NCBI RefSeq assembly: GCF_009602705.1
Contig: NZ_VSWH01000001.1
Span: forward strand, 2,294,001-2,358,000
Source: Chryseobacterium vaccae
Lineage (GTDB): Bacteria; Bacteroidota; Bacteroidia; Flavobacteriales; Weeksellaceae
DNA length: 64,000 bases
Direction: 5' to 3'
The notes under the pieces are model-generated. The model made no database searches and was not told the DNA's origin. It saw only the letters and a program-made list of their open reading frames with translations. The position numbers and the translations under genes are program-made. This document shows, in pieces, positions 25,437 through 34,235 of this stretch. Every line of letters begins with the position of its first letter. Position 1 is the stretch's first letter.

Positions 25437-26228
25437 TTAGGGGTAATTTTTTTTTGTTCCGTCCTTATAGGTTTTCAATTCAAAATTCTTCTCAAAAACC
25501 CCGTAAGTGTAATATGAAATCCAGTCACCGAGGTTAATATATTCAGCCTTTCCACTCAGGTTCAGAACCATCGGAAGGTGGCGGTGTCCGTAAATAAAGT
25601 AGTCTATTTTCTGGGTTTTCAGTTTCTCTTTTGAATAGATGATCAAAAATTCTTTATCTTCTCCCAGGAATGCCTTATCTTCTTCTCCGGAAATCATTTT
25701 ATTTTTCTGGGAAAGGTATAAGGCTACTTTCATTGCAATATCGGGATGAAGCCATTTGAAAAACCACTGGGCAACAGGATTGGTAAACAGCTTTTTCATT
25801 CTTTTATATCCTTTATCGCCAGGCCCTAATCCGTCTCCATGAGCTAGCAAAAACTGTTTTCCGCCCATTTCAAAATACTGCTTCTGATAGAATACAGTAC
25901 AGCCGATTTCTTCTTCAAGATAATCTTTCATCCAAAGATCATGGTTCCCGACAAAGAAATAGATGTGAATTCCCCTGTCTTTCAATTCTGCTATTTTACC
26001 GAGAACACGTACGTATCCTTTTGGAATTACGTGTTTCCATTCGTGCCAGAAATCGAAAAGGTCACCCATTAAAAACAGGACCTGGGCATCTTCCTTAATT
26101 TCATCCATCCAGCGTATGAATTTCTCTTCACGCATCTTGCTTTCCTTAGGAGTGGGTGCTCCGAAATGCTGATCTGAAGCGAAATATACCTTTTTGCCAG
26201 GTTCGAGATTAATGATCGTTTTTAACAC
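25437..26228 (-). CDS. lpxH: UDP-2,3-diacylglucosamine diphosphatase
   Basis: Peripheral membrane metallophosphoesterase of 263 residues that cleaves UDP-2,3-diacylglucosamine to lipid X and UMP in lipid A synthesis. Calcineurin-type metal motifs appear in order: DQHFG (residues about 19-23), GDLFDFW (about 55-61), GNHD (about 94-97), HGDG (about 130-133) and GHRH (about 215-218). The protein is slightly longer than the E. coli enzyme, as usual in Bacteroidota. It is 24 bp downstream of queD on the same strand and probably shares its transcript. Confidence 0.85.
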   Translation of the reverse strand: MLKTIINLEPGKKVYFASDQHFGAPTPKESKMREEKFIRWMDEIKEDAQVLFLMGDLFDFWHEWKHVIPKGYVRVLGKIAELKDRGIHIYFFVGNHDLWMKDYLEEEIGCTVFYQKQYFEMGGKQFLLAHGDGLGPGDKGYKRMKKLFTNPVAQWFFKWLHPDIAMKVALYLSQKNKMISGEEDKAFLGEDKEFLIIYSKEKLKTQKIDYFIYGHRHLPMVLNLSGKAEYINLGDWISYYTYGVFEKNFELKTYKDGTKKNYP

Positions 26229-26252
26229 CGTCTTGAGTTTTTATCTGTCAGA

Positions 26253-26699
26253 TTACTTATTATCTTCTGCGAACCATTCTCCGTAAGAGTTTTCGGTTTC
26301 ATGAAGTTTAAGGTAGGCCAGAGAAACCTCAGCCGGAAGTTTTGATTTTATTTTTGCAGCGATGGCATACAGCATATTTTCACAGGTAGGCTGAAAACTG
26401 CAGTAGATCACTTTATGACCTTTCTGCTCCAGATCTTCGCCCAATTCTTTATGCGGAGACAGGGCATTCACCAAAACAGCATGGTCCCATACATCTACAA
26501 TTTCAGATTTTACGATACTTTTGATATCCCCAAAATCTACTACCATCCCGTTTTTGGGATCTTCCAAGTCATTGATGGGCCTCCCTTTCACCGTTACAAA
26601 CAGCTTATAGGAATGTCCGTGCATATTTTTACATTTCCCGTCATAGTTGTACAGCACATGAGCGGTTTCGAATGTAAAAATTTTCGTAATACGTATCAT
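26253..26699 (-). CDS. queD: 6-carboxy-5,6,7,8-tetrahydropterin synthase (QueD/PTPS family)
   Basis: A 148-residue enzyme that converts dihydroneopterin triphosphate in queuosine (or pterin) synthesis. Zinc ligands are His14 in FETAHVLY and the pair HGH at residues 28-30, with the catalytic Cys in DGKCKNMHG as in the family. Later conserved points include FGDIKS, WDHAVL and HETENSYGEW near the C-terminus. Length is normal. Relatives can be 6-pyruvoyl-tetrahydropterin synthases. First gene of the queD-lpxH pair. Confidence 0.85.
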   Translation of the reverse strand: MIRITKIFTFETAHVLYNYDGKCKNMHGHSYKLFVTVKGRPINDLEDPKNGMVVDFGDIKSIVKSEIVDVWDHAVLVNALSPHKELGEDLEQKGHKVIYCSFQPTCENMLYAIAAKIKSKLPAEVSLAYLKLHETENSYGEWFAEDNK

Positions 26700-27008
26700 A
26701 ATAAGTCTTTCAATTTTAATTTACTGGTTTTTATATTTTTTTAACTGCAAAAAATACAGCAGAACTGAATATCGTTCATGAAATAAAAACCAGTAAAATG
26801 AATTTACAAATTTAAGATAAAAAGAGGAACAAATAAAATGCCTGAAAGATTGGGGAGAAATTATTATTTTGTATTTGGGGAACAGAACGTTTTTATTTTT
26901 ATCAGCCATACGAAAGGAATCGTGCGAGAGCGGGGGCTACTCAGAAACGAAACATACAAAGAAAAGAAGCTAACTTTTAAGAGTTGGTTTTATTATTATA
27001 CTCAAAGT
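26700..27008. other. Intergenic edge of the first RHS array
   Basis: No gene. The left half is the AT-rich upstream region of queD. The right half holds the outermost array boundary hairpin (26899-26936) followed by about 70 bp with no feature up to the stop of the first immunity-like gene. Confidence 0.6.
26899..26936. repeat. Cassette-boundary hairpin (outer edge of array 1)
   Basis: TTATCAGCCA, then the stem-loop ACGA-AAGGAA-TCGT, then GCGAGAGCGGGGG. The left part and G-rich right part match the boundary at 28571-28609, whose stem differs. Confidence 0.6.
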
Positions 27009-27467
27009 CTAATCGAACCTCATTGAAGAAGGAGATTTAATAATGACATAGTATTTATCATTTTTAGCAATTTTTGAAAATCTTTTTCTATATTTTTTTT
27101 TATCTAAATTAAATATGTTAATGATAACATATTCTTGGTTTAAATAAACTTTGGGCAAGTTGACAAGATATTTTGAAACAAATACTTTATTAGGTATAAT
27201 CGCTTCAAAACCTATATTTATATTTTGCGATGAAGTATTTAATAAACTTGTATAAAAATTGTCGCTTATATCAACTGATCCAACAGTATATTTAAATTCA
27301 ATCTTTTCTGTAGATGGAGGAATGTTTATATAAAAATTATTTACCGTTAAACATGGTTCTTCATCAATCATGATTAATATATTTAATTTTTTACATTGAG
27401 AATAATATGTCGTCAATATAAAGGAGCAAGCTAAAATTAATACTTTTTTTACTATACTATTTTGCAT
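27009..27467 (-). CDS. Putative exported immunity protein, cassette 1
   Basis: A 152-residue protein with an N-terminal signal peptide (about residues 1-23, ending TTYYSQ). The mature part is beta-rich and has no recognised domain. It overlaps the 3' end of the preceding RHS tip frame by 11 bp, the placing and close coupling expected of a polymorphic toxin's immunity gene. The export signal suggests that the toxin would be blocked in the periplasm or at the envelope. Immunity function is inferred from position only. Confidence 0.55.
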   Translation of the reverse strand: MQNSIVKKVLILACSFILTTYYSQCKKLNILIMIDEEPCLTVNNFYINIPPSTEKIEFKYTVGSVDISDNFYTSLLNTSSQNINIGFEAIIPNKVFVSKYLVNLPKVYLNQEYVIINIFNLDKKKYRKRFSKIAKNDKYYVIIKSPSSMRFD

Positions 27468-28464
27468 TTCTATTCAATATGTTTTTTATTACGGGAACAG
27501 TCAATTTCATTCTAAAAGATCCATCTCTATTATATACTGCCGCACCAACAGATCTGTTATCTTTATAGCTCCCATCACTATTTTTTGTAATATTTGATGA
27601 ATTACCAATCTCTAATCTACCAGCAATTATATTTGTTTGATAAGTTGAAAATGCTACATCATCAACACCTCGAGTTGGAGTTAAAGCATTTAAAGGATAA
27701 AAAGTTCCGCCTGTACCTTCAATAATACCTGTACTATGAGAATGTATACTTGTTGTCGGAACGCCTTGCAAAAGACTATTAAACTTAATATTTGTACTTG
27801 CCGTAGCCATTGCTCCATCTGCGGAGATTGTTGGCGCTGGTCCTGTAGGAGATCTTAAAATATATCCAGTACTCCCAATAGTAGAAGCTTCTTCACTTAA
27901 ACCACCATTATCAGTTTCTCTCTTTATAACGTCTAGTGTTTCAGTAAGCTCATTGTCAAACGGAACAATCATATTAGAATTTAATTCACTTAATTTTTCA
28001 GTAGAAATATGTTCCCCTTTTTTTTCTGCTGCTTTTATTGCTTTTTGATCATCTCTATTAGTTATCATTAATGTTCCTTGTACATCAGTTCCGTCAGTCC
28101 CAATTTTTTTTCCATTTTCATTAACATAGTCAATTGGATCTCTTCCATCTGGATCAATAAATCTAATCGGATTATTAAACGCATAATTATAAGGACTATG
28201 ACGAGTCATCTTCTCCGCCAGCGGATCCACAACACCCCATCTTCCCAAATCCGGCATATACATCCTCGCTCCGTAGTCATACATTCCGGTCTCTTGAAGC
28301 TCTTTCCCGTTGTACTTATACTGATAAGCATTCTGTGTGGTTGCTGTATAATTATGCAGCAATCCAAAAGGATAATAATTATTCACTTCCACAATCTCTC
28401 CCGGTTTCCAACCATCAATACAATTGGGTGGATTTAAAGGGTTCCAAGGTCCGTCACATTGCAC
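27457..28464 (-). CDS. Orphan RHS C-terminal cassette 1 (core fragment plus JAMM-like tip)
   Basis: Promoterless 3' fragment of an RHS gene. Homology to the full-length gene at 30784-34230 begins upstream of the nominal start, at about 28560 ([16 protein letters not shown]), and covers the core end. No normal start codon exists; the frame stays open back through the boundary hairpin, and the nominal first codon is GTG. The hinge reads [24 protein letters not shown] and FIDPDGR. The variable tip (about 230 residues) has HSHS near residue 240 and [10 protein letters not shown] about 25 residues later, a JAMM-like HxH-x(n)-D pattern. Probably silent unless recombined into the active gene. Confidence 0.75.
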   Translation of the reverse strand: MQCDGPWNPLNPPNCIDGWKPGEIVEVNNYYPFGLLHNYTATTQNAYQYKYNGKELQETGMYDYGARMYMPDLGRWGVVDPLAEKMTRHSPYNYAFNNPIRFIDPDGRDPIDYVNENGKKIGTDGTDVQGTLMITNRDDQKAIKAAEKKGEHISTEKLSELNSNMIVPFDNELTETLDVIKRETDNGGLSEEASTIGSTGYILRSPTGPAPTISADGAMATASTNIKFNSLLQGVPTTSIHSHSTGIIEGTGGTFYPLNALTPTRGVDDVAFSTYQTNIIAGRLEIGNSSNITKNSDGSYKDNRSVGAAVYNRDGSFRMKLTVPVIKNILNRNAK

Positions 28465-28570
28465 CCAACGGTATTGTCTTGGCTGAATGAATCCGTCCTT
28501 ATTGGTATCCGTGTAGCTTAATCTTACATTTCCAAGATGATCAGTGTAATTATAGATATAGTGAGTTAAC

Positions 28571-28609
28571 TTTATCAGCCAGACGAAAGGATTCGTATGG
28601 GAGTTGGGA
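28571..28609. repeat. Cassette-boundary hairpin 2
   Basis: TTATCAGCC, stem-loop ACGAA-AGGA-TTCGT (28583-28596), then ATGGGAGTTGGGA, directly abutting the stop codon of the next immunity gene at 28611. The core copy of cassette 1 begins immediately on the left. Confidence 0.7.
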
Positions 28610-28610
28610 A

Positions 28611-29060
28611 TTATTTTAAAGAATCAATAAAAATTAATTTATCTCCTTCTATTTTATACTTATAAACAGGATAAATTATATCAATATGTGGAGGCGTTCC
28701 TTCCAAAATATATGACTTAATGCTATCTTTTTTATAAATTTTCATGAATCTATTACTTAGATTTTGACTATCAATTATATAAGATGGCTTAGTAACCTTA
28801 TCTCTGTAAATACCATAGCTGTTTTTTGAACGAATACCTGTTGGACTAACTGTAATTGTAAGCAATGTATCCCTTGTCTTTGAAAACGAAACTTCATAAA
28901 TGAATAGTTTATACAAGCTTTTATTTGGAATTGGATTTTTTTTCTGATAATTTAATATTTCATTATATAGATTATCATTAAAAAAAACGTCTTCTTTCTT
29001 TGCATTATTACAGCTTATTAATAACCCAAAAACAAATAAATATAAAAGATTTATTTTCAT
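28611..29060 (-). CDS. Putative lipoprotein immunity protein, cassette 2
   Basis: A 149-residue lipoprotein: the signal peptide ends in the lipobox GLLISC at residues 12-17. The mature part has no recognised domain and is rich in Lys and Ile. Its ATG overlaps the stop of the preceding tip frame (29057-29060, ATGA-type overlap), a tight toxin/immunity coupling. It ends exactly at boundary hairpin 2. Immunity role inferred from position. Confidence 0.6.
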   Translation of the reverse strand: MKINLLYLFVFGLLISCNNAKKEDVFFNDNLYNEILNYQKKNPIPNKSLYKLFIYEVSFSKTRDTLLTITVSPTGIRSKNSYGIYRDKVTKPSYIIDSQNLSNRFMKIYKKDSIKSYILEGTPPHIDIIYPVYKYKIEGDKLIFIDSLK

Positions 29061-29757
29061 TTTTTAAAATTTTTGCTATCGTTATTAATTTTCTTTATCA
29101 AATAAACACCAGTTTTAGTTACATTATAAAGATTTGTAGATTTTGGAAAAAATACATAATTAGGATAATTAACATTATAATCTACAGTGTTTCTATAATC
29201 TCCTCCAGGACCATAATATACTCCGTTTCCCCTAGATCCCATAGAGTTCAGTTCCGTGTAATCTTCTTCGTACTTTGTTTTAAAAGGGTGATTATGATAT
29301 TCAGCGTTAGTGCTAACATCTTTTCCTATCTGACCCGACCCTGGTGAAAAACCAGAATCATTATAAGTCTGTAAAGCCAAATATCTCTTTTTTTCCAAAT
29401 TAAAATCTATAAGTGAGAACTCAACATTTTTAGCATTATTGGCTGTATAATGAAATAAATTAAACATATCGTCTTCCACTTGAGAAGTATATTCTTTTAT
29501 AGATTGATGATATGCTTGATATTGATCATCTTTGTTACCATCTCTATAAAACCTTAATTGACCTACTAAACCCTTAGCCTTTATTCTTATTCCATCTTTA
29601 TCAACAAATTTTATAGGATTATTTAAAACATAATTATAACCTGTAAAATCAAAGAATTTCTCCGCGAGCGGATCAATCACACCCCACCTGCATAAGTCAG
29701 GCATATACATTCTGGCTCCATAGTTATACATACTGTCTCTTGTAATTCCTTTCCGTC
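29057..29757 (-). pseudogene. Orphan RHS cassette 2, core remnant frameshifted
   Basis: The open part (29057-29731) encodes [23 protein letters not shown] and the tip. On its 5' side 26 bp of core remain in another frame (KYDGKELQET, 29732-29757), so one base has been lost near 29733 compared with intact copies. Gly to Cys in PDLCRWG is another sign of decay. The tip has HNHP followed about 25 residues later by YYGPGGDYRN, again an HxH...D pattern. The core remnant is only about 90 codons, much shorter than in the other orphans. Confidence 0.7.
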
Positions 29758-29799
29758 ATACTTAAGTAACCTTATAAATACGAGGCTACTTATTTTCTC

Positions 29800-29831
29800 C
29801 CGCACGATTGTATCGTGTAGGAGCAGGGAGA
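29800..29831. repeat. Cassette-boundary hairpin 3
   Basis: Stem-loop CACGAT-TGT-ATCGTG (29803-29817) followed by TAGGAGCAGGGAG. It is preceded by GGCTACTTATTTTC, a spacer sequence also found in array 2 near 57228 and 60658. Confidence 0.65.
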
Positions 29832-29949
29832 ATTTTCATTAATCAAATTTCATAGAATTTAGAGTGTAAGCTACCCAATTTTGTTTCCTACAACTTTTTA
29901 CCATTGTACTTGTAATTATAAATAACCTGATAATATAAAGTAACTTATT
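29832..29949 (-). pseudogene. Vestige of a deleted RHS cassette
   Basis: On the reverse strand, ATTACAAGTACAATGGTAAA and the following bases read YKYNGKKL-stop-ET, matching the core motif [11 protein letters not shown] with one missense change and one nonsense change. No tip or immunity gene accompanies it. Lying between two boundary hairpins, it looks like a cassette whose toxin and immunity parts were lost. Confidence 0.55.
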
Positions 29950-29974
29950 ATTTATCGTGCGTAAGCAGGGGAGA
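29950..29974. repeat. Eroded cassette-boundary hairpin 4
   Basis: TTATCGTGCGTAAGCAGGGG-AGA sits directly against the stop codon of the active immunity gene at 29975. One arm of the stem is missing, while the G-rich flank AGCAGGGG is kept. Confidence 0.6.
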
Positions 29975-30769
29975 TTACCATTCTAAGTTGTCAATTAGTT
30001 TGTCTTTTTCCAAATTTAAAATAGCAATATTATTTATTTTTCCTACTACATTAAATAAAACAAAATAATTAAATTCTTTCAATGGATAATCTTCAGCTAA
30101 TTCATTTGCGTCACTAAAAGATATGAATTTTAGATCCCCCTTTAAATTTTTATAATAAAACTCGTGATTGTTAATAAAGATTAAAGGTCTTGAATATGCT
30201 ATTGTTTTAAATAGATAAACAGAAGGACTATTAAACAATAGTTCTTTAGTTGTTTTTTTATAAATGTAATATTGATTGTTTTGAATATAATAAGAAAAAT
30301 CAGAAGTATTTTCTAATTGCTTAACTATGTTTGGTCGTTCAATTAACAACATTAATACATCATCTATTTGATTAGAGTTTGAACTTTTTAATATTTTGTT
30401 AAAATCTATTTTACTATTAATTTTCTTTCTATTTAGAATAGCAAATTCTATTAGCTTAAGGTTTTCTAATAAGTTAAACTTATTAGATTGCACATGTAAA
30501 AAAATATTTTTTTTAGGAAGAAAAAAATATTCGGTTTGCTTGCTTGGTATCATTTCAAGAAAGATTTCAATAGAATCTGTATAGTTATACTTTTGTGATA
30601 ACTCTTTTACATATTCACCAATTATAATTCCGTTATTAATCTCTTCTCTGTAAGAAAAGCAGGCTATATGGACAGTTATATTTTTAGTAGTATGTTTTAC
30701 AGTAACGCTTTTTCCATAAACATTTATGAAAAAAAAGCTTATCAATAATATTATAATTTGCTTTTTCAT
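29975..30769 (-). CDS. Putative exported immunity protein of the full-length RHS gene
   Basis: A 264-residue protein with a signal peptide (about residues 1-19, ending INVYG) and no recognised domain; it is Lys/Asn/Ile-rich and more AT-rich than its neighbours. It starts 14 bp after the RHS stop codon and is thus probably the last gene of that operon. Its stop codon abuts an eroded boundary hairpin. Role as immunity factor is inferred from placing; an export signal implies protection outside the cytosol. Confidence 0.6.
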   Translation of the reverse strand: MKKQIIILLISFFFINVYGKSVTVKHTTKNITVHIACFSYREEINNGIIIGEYVKELSQKYNYTDSIEIFLEMIPSKQTEYFFLPKKNIFLHVQSNKFNLLENLKLIEFAILNRKKINSKIDFNKILKSSNSNQIDDVLMLLIERPNIVKQLENTSDFSYYIQNNQYYIYKKTTKELLFNSPSVYLFKTIAYSRPLIFINNHEFYYKNLKGDLKFISFSDANELAEDYPLKEFNYFVLFNVVGKINNIAILNLEKDKLIDNLEW

Positions 30770-30783
30770 TTTTGGAAATACTT

Positions 30784-33700
30784 TTATTTTAGGTTGTCCT
30801 GAATATAATTATCTTCTGTTTCTCCTGTTGGAAGCACTTGAGGAGTTATTCTTTCAGTATTTTTATTTGTTGGATTCTTTTTTGAGTTTGGGTCTTTTGG
30901 CATGCTAGTAGAATCCGGTTTCATTTTTCTATCATTAGTTCCATTTTGGGTTCCGGGTCCATATATAAACAAGTAACCTCCAGGAGTTGTAACCATATCT
31001 CCTTCAAAATTTGGATTTTCTTTGGAAGCCTTTACAGACTCTGCAATATCTCCCATTTGGGGTCCGTAATTTGAAGGAGCATCTTGACCAATACCATATT
31101 CTATTTCATCTGCTCTACCATGTGTGTGGCTTATTCCAACCTGAACTGTACCCTTTGGTGGATCTTCTGCAAGATTAGAGTTTACAGCACCTGAATTTGG
31201 GCCTGCTGATATTGGCGTAGTATATGAATAGTAAGTAGTTCCATCAGAATTTACACCTTTATAAAATCTAGTTCCAATTTCACCATTCATTCTGATAGAC
31301 ATATTATTATATTGCTTTCCAAAGTTTTCTCCAGCTTCTTTATATGATTTATGTATAGAATGTGGCTCTAATCCTTCAAGCTCCCTTGCGTCGATTACTC
31401 TATTTCCACTAAAAACATAAGGAGCCCAAGTTGGGTATTTTTCTGCTAGTGGATCAATATTAAAGAAACGCGCTACATCGGGCATATAATTCCTCCACTT
31501 AAAACTATAAAAACCAGTCTCCTGCAACTCTTGTCCTTGAAACTTGTATTGGTAAGCATTCTGTGTGGTTACGGTGTAATTATGCAGCAATCCAAAAGGA
31601 TAATAATTATTCACTTCCACAATCTCTCCCGGTTTCCAACCATCAATACAATTGGGTGGATTTAAAGGGTTCCAAGGTCCGTCACATTGCACCCAACGGT
31701 ATTGTCTTGGCTGAATGAATCCGTCCTTGTTGGTATCCGTGTAGCTTAATCTTACATTTCCTAAATGATCGGTATAATTATAAATGTACTGGCCGTTAAG
31801 TGCATCATAATAACCTTCTGAGGTAGGAATGATTCTGAGTTTCATCTCCGCAACTTCATTTGGATCAGGTAATATAATTCCACCTGTTCCTGCTTCTGAT
31901 GGCTTGGTACTTTTATACTGGAATCCATCCAGATAATTGGTTTCTATATCTCCAAAGAACTTCTTTACTTTTACTCCATCTGCCCTGTAGGTGTAGTTGG
32001 TTACTTTGGTATTCTGGGTAATCTGCTTAGGTAAATTTAAATAATTATACTGAATTGAAGAAATTCCCTTATCCGGATGGCTGGTCATATTCCCATTGCC
32101 GCTGCCATTATCATTGTCATATCCTATTGTACCAGGGCTGGCAAGGTATGGATAGCCTGATGGATTCTGCTGCAAATCGGTTATTTTAGTCAGCTTATTG
32201 CCTGTATAATCATATCTTAAATCATCAATCACAACAGCAGCTGTATTTCCTGTTTGGAGGGCAGCTGATCTTTTCAGCTTTGTGATATTTCCATTCAGGT
32301 CGTACTCTGGCATTTCAAAATATTCATTGGCTGTCTCATTGCCTTGTTTCTGGTAAAATCCTGCTAAAAGACGGTTTAATGGATCATAAACATAACCGTA
32401 TCTTTTTAACGGTTCATTTTCTTCCGTTAAAGTTTTCCAAGATACTTCCGTAATATTTCCGTTGAATTTAGGTCTTACTTTTAAGGTGCTATAGTTACTG
32501 TTCGGGGTTTCCATTCCTTCAACTTGGTTGTAATTGATTTTATAACCAAACAGATCATTTCCCAAATTCGCAGGATCGTTAATTTGTGTCATCCAGCCCC
32601 TGATGTTATACTGATAGTTGATGGTTTGTAATGGTGATCCCACACTGGTTCCTCCAACCTTCTTGGTTTCCAATTGGGAGAGTTCATTGTAGCTGTTTTG
32701 CGACAGAATCTCTTCCGGATTACTGTCTACTTGATGCTTATGAACGAGCTGTCTGTTCTGGTGGTCATACGTAAAGGTTTCAGTAACCACTCTCTCGGTA
32801 TCTGTACTCAGTCTTTTATGCTTTGTCACAGCTTTCTGTACAGCTCCTGCGAAATCAAGTTTGGATTCATTGTGAGTATAACCTCCCAAATGATTGATGG
32901 AATGAGTGCTAATTACTCTTCCTTTGGTATCATAATAAGAGTAGCTTTTGGTCCAGTTATCGTCTTCAATGTTCTTAACCAGGCTCATTACGGCAAGGCC
33001 TTTCGTGCTTCTTCCCTCTGTAGAAGGGGTATCTGTTAAGACTGTTTCCCCTTCAATGCTTGATGGGAAAGAAGGATTGAAGCTATACTGGGGATAAGTA
33101 TCATAATAATTGATACTTAACACAGTCTGTGTGTCAGATGGGAAATAATTATTGGAATAGTAAACAGACATCCCACTTTTAACATAACCTGCTGTACTTC
33201 GGGATTCTGTAATTATTAAATCTTTGATCAGATTTTGAAGGGCTGGTCTTTCTCCTGCTGCAATTATTCCAGTAAGAATAGTTCTTCCAAACTGGTCATA
33301 TTTAGTCATCAACCATTTACCTTGCGTTCTCATCCCTGCATCCTGGGTAAGAATCAAACGGTCTGACTTGTCATACACCATATATTCCCAATCTTTTCCC
33401 GGAAGTTTCTTCTCAACCAAACGGTTTCTACCGTCATAACGGTACTGATAGCAAAGATTTTTGAGCGTGGCTTCATCCAGCGATGCCGCTCCGGAAGCTA
33501 ATGGTGGAAGAACAAAAGCCAACTGATCATATTCATTATAAACATAGTAAGTGTCTGTATTTTTGATTTTGTTGAGCATTTTTCTGACTAAAATGGTCTG
33601 GCCTTTTCCATTCTTGAATTCGATGGTCTTATTGCCGTCTTCATCAATAATTGTGTTTTTATACAACTGTGCAGCACCATAGCTTTCTACAGAACTGAAC

Positions 33701-34230
33701 TCTGATTGGGTAGCTCCGTTTACCCAGGTTGTGGTGACGGTATATTTCCTTACCTCTCCGTCTTCAGAAGCATCATACTCAAATTTCACAGGTTTTCCTG
33801 CCCATGCTGTTCCTACCTGCTTCTGTTCAAGAATACGGTCTAAAGGTGAGTTTTCCAGGACTTTCTCAGCATAGATCTTTTCTGAGCCATAAGGTGTACT
33901 TGAAGCATTAGCCAGTGGATTGGGAACAATAGCACCGTTTAAGGTTCCTGCCTGGGGAATGGGAAGGTATTCTTTAATCTGCCTTCCAAACTCATCATAC
34001 GTGATATGGGTAACCACATCTCTTCCCAGAGGAGAAGCTTTTACATTAACAACCTGTTTGGGCCTTCCAAGACCATCAACATACTGAACGGTTTCTAATG
34101 TTTTGGAAGGCTGGGTTCCGTTATAATCAAGGTAGGTCTTGGACTGGACGTAATTTTCTGTATCGGTAAGCTGGCCATGGGCTAAGCCAGAGAGCAGCAG
34201 GGTACCTATCGGGATAATGTATTTTTTCAT
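30784..34230 (-). CDS. Full-length RHS/YD-repeat protein with DUF6443 and variable C-terminal tip
   Basis: A 1148-residue exported protein with a signal peptide ending GLAHGQ (about residue 20). The N-terminal part matches DUF6443 (LETVQYVDGLGRPKQVV at about residues 45-61); YD/RHS repeats fill about residues 200-800; the RHS-associated core ends with DHLGN at 821-825, YPFG, then the hinge GFYSFKWRNYMPDVARF and DPLAEKYPTWAPYVF. The tip (from about residue 950) has HTHG near 1034 and PQMGD near 1057, a JAMM-like pattern. The RHS shell probably encloses the tip until delivery. It follows the partner gene by 5 bp and precedes the immunity gene by 14 bp. Confidence 0.85.
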   Translation of the reverse strand: MKKYIIPIGTLLLSGLAHGQLTDTENYVQSKTYLDYNGTQPSKTLETVQYVDGLGRPKQVVNVKASPLGRDVVTHITYDEFGRQIKEYLPIPQAGTLNGAIVPNPLANASSTPYGSEKIYAEKVLENSPLDRILEQKQVGTAWAGKPVKFEYDASEDGEVRKYTVTTTWVNGATQSEFSSVESYGAAQLYKNTIIDEDGNKTIEFKNGKGQTILVRKMLNKIKNTDTYYVYNEYDQLAFVLPPLASGAASLDEATLKNLCYQYRYDGRNRLVEKKLPGKDWEYMVYDKSDRLILTQDAGMRTQGKWLMTKYDQFGRTILTGIIAAGERPALQNLIKDLIITESRSTAGYVKSGMSVYYSNNYFPSDTQTVLSINYYDTYPQYSFNPSFPSSIEGETVLTDTPSTEGRSTKGLAVMSLVKNIEDDNWTKSYSYYDTKGRVISTHSINHLGGYTHNESKLDFAGAVQKAVTKHKRLSTDTERVVTETFTYDHQNRQLVHKHQVDSNPEEILSQNSYNELSQLETKKVGGTSVGSPLQTINYQYNIRGWMTQINDPANLGNDLFGYKINYNQVEGMETPNSNYSTLKVRPKFNGNITEVSWKTLTEENEPLKRYGYVYDPLNRLLAGFYQKQGNETANEYFEMPEYDLNGNITKLKRSAALQTGNTAAVVIDDLRYDYTGNKLTKITDLQQNPSGYPYLASPGTIGYDNDNGSGNGNMTSHPDKGISSIQYNYLNLPKQITQNTKVTNYTYRADGVKVKKFFGDIETNYLDGFQYKSTKPSEAGTGGIILPDPNEVAEMKLRIIPTSEGYYDALNGQYIYNYTDHLGNVRLSYTDTNKDGFIQPRQYRWVQCDGPWNPLNPPNCIDGWKPGEIVEVNNYYPFGLLHNYTVTTQNAYQYKFQGQELQETGFYSFKWRNYMPDVARFFNIDPLAEKYPTWAPYVFSGNRVIDARELEGLEPHSIHKSYKEAGENFGKQYNNMSIRMNGEIGTRFYKGVNSDGTTYYSYTTPISAGPNSGAVNSNLAEDPPKGTVQVGISHTHGRADEIEYGIGQDAPSNYGPQMGDIAESVKASKENPNFEGDMVTTPGGYLFIYGPGTQNGTNDRKMKPDSTSMPKDPNSKKNPTNKNTERITPQVLPTGETEDNYIQDNLK

Positions 34231-34235
34231 CGTTC

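Noticed and set aside
26721..26909. Small frames between queD and the RHS array
   Set aside because: They overlap a promoter region and a hairpin repeat, are AT-driven, and have no similarity to known small proteins.
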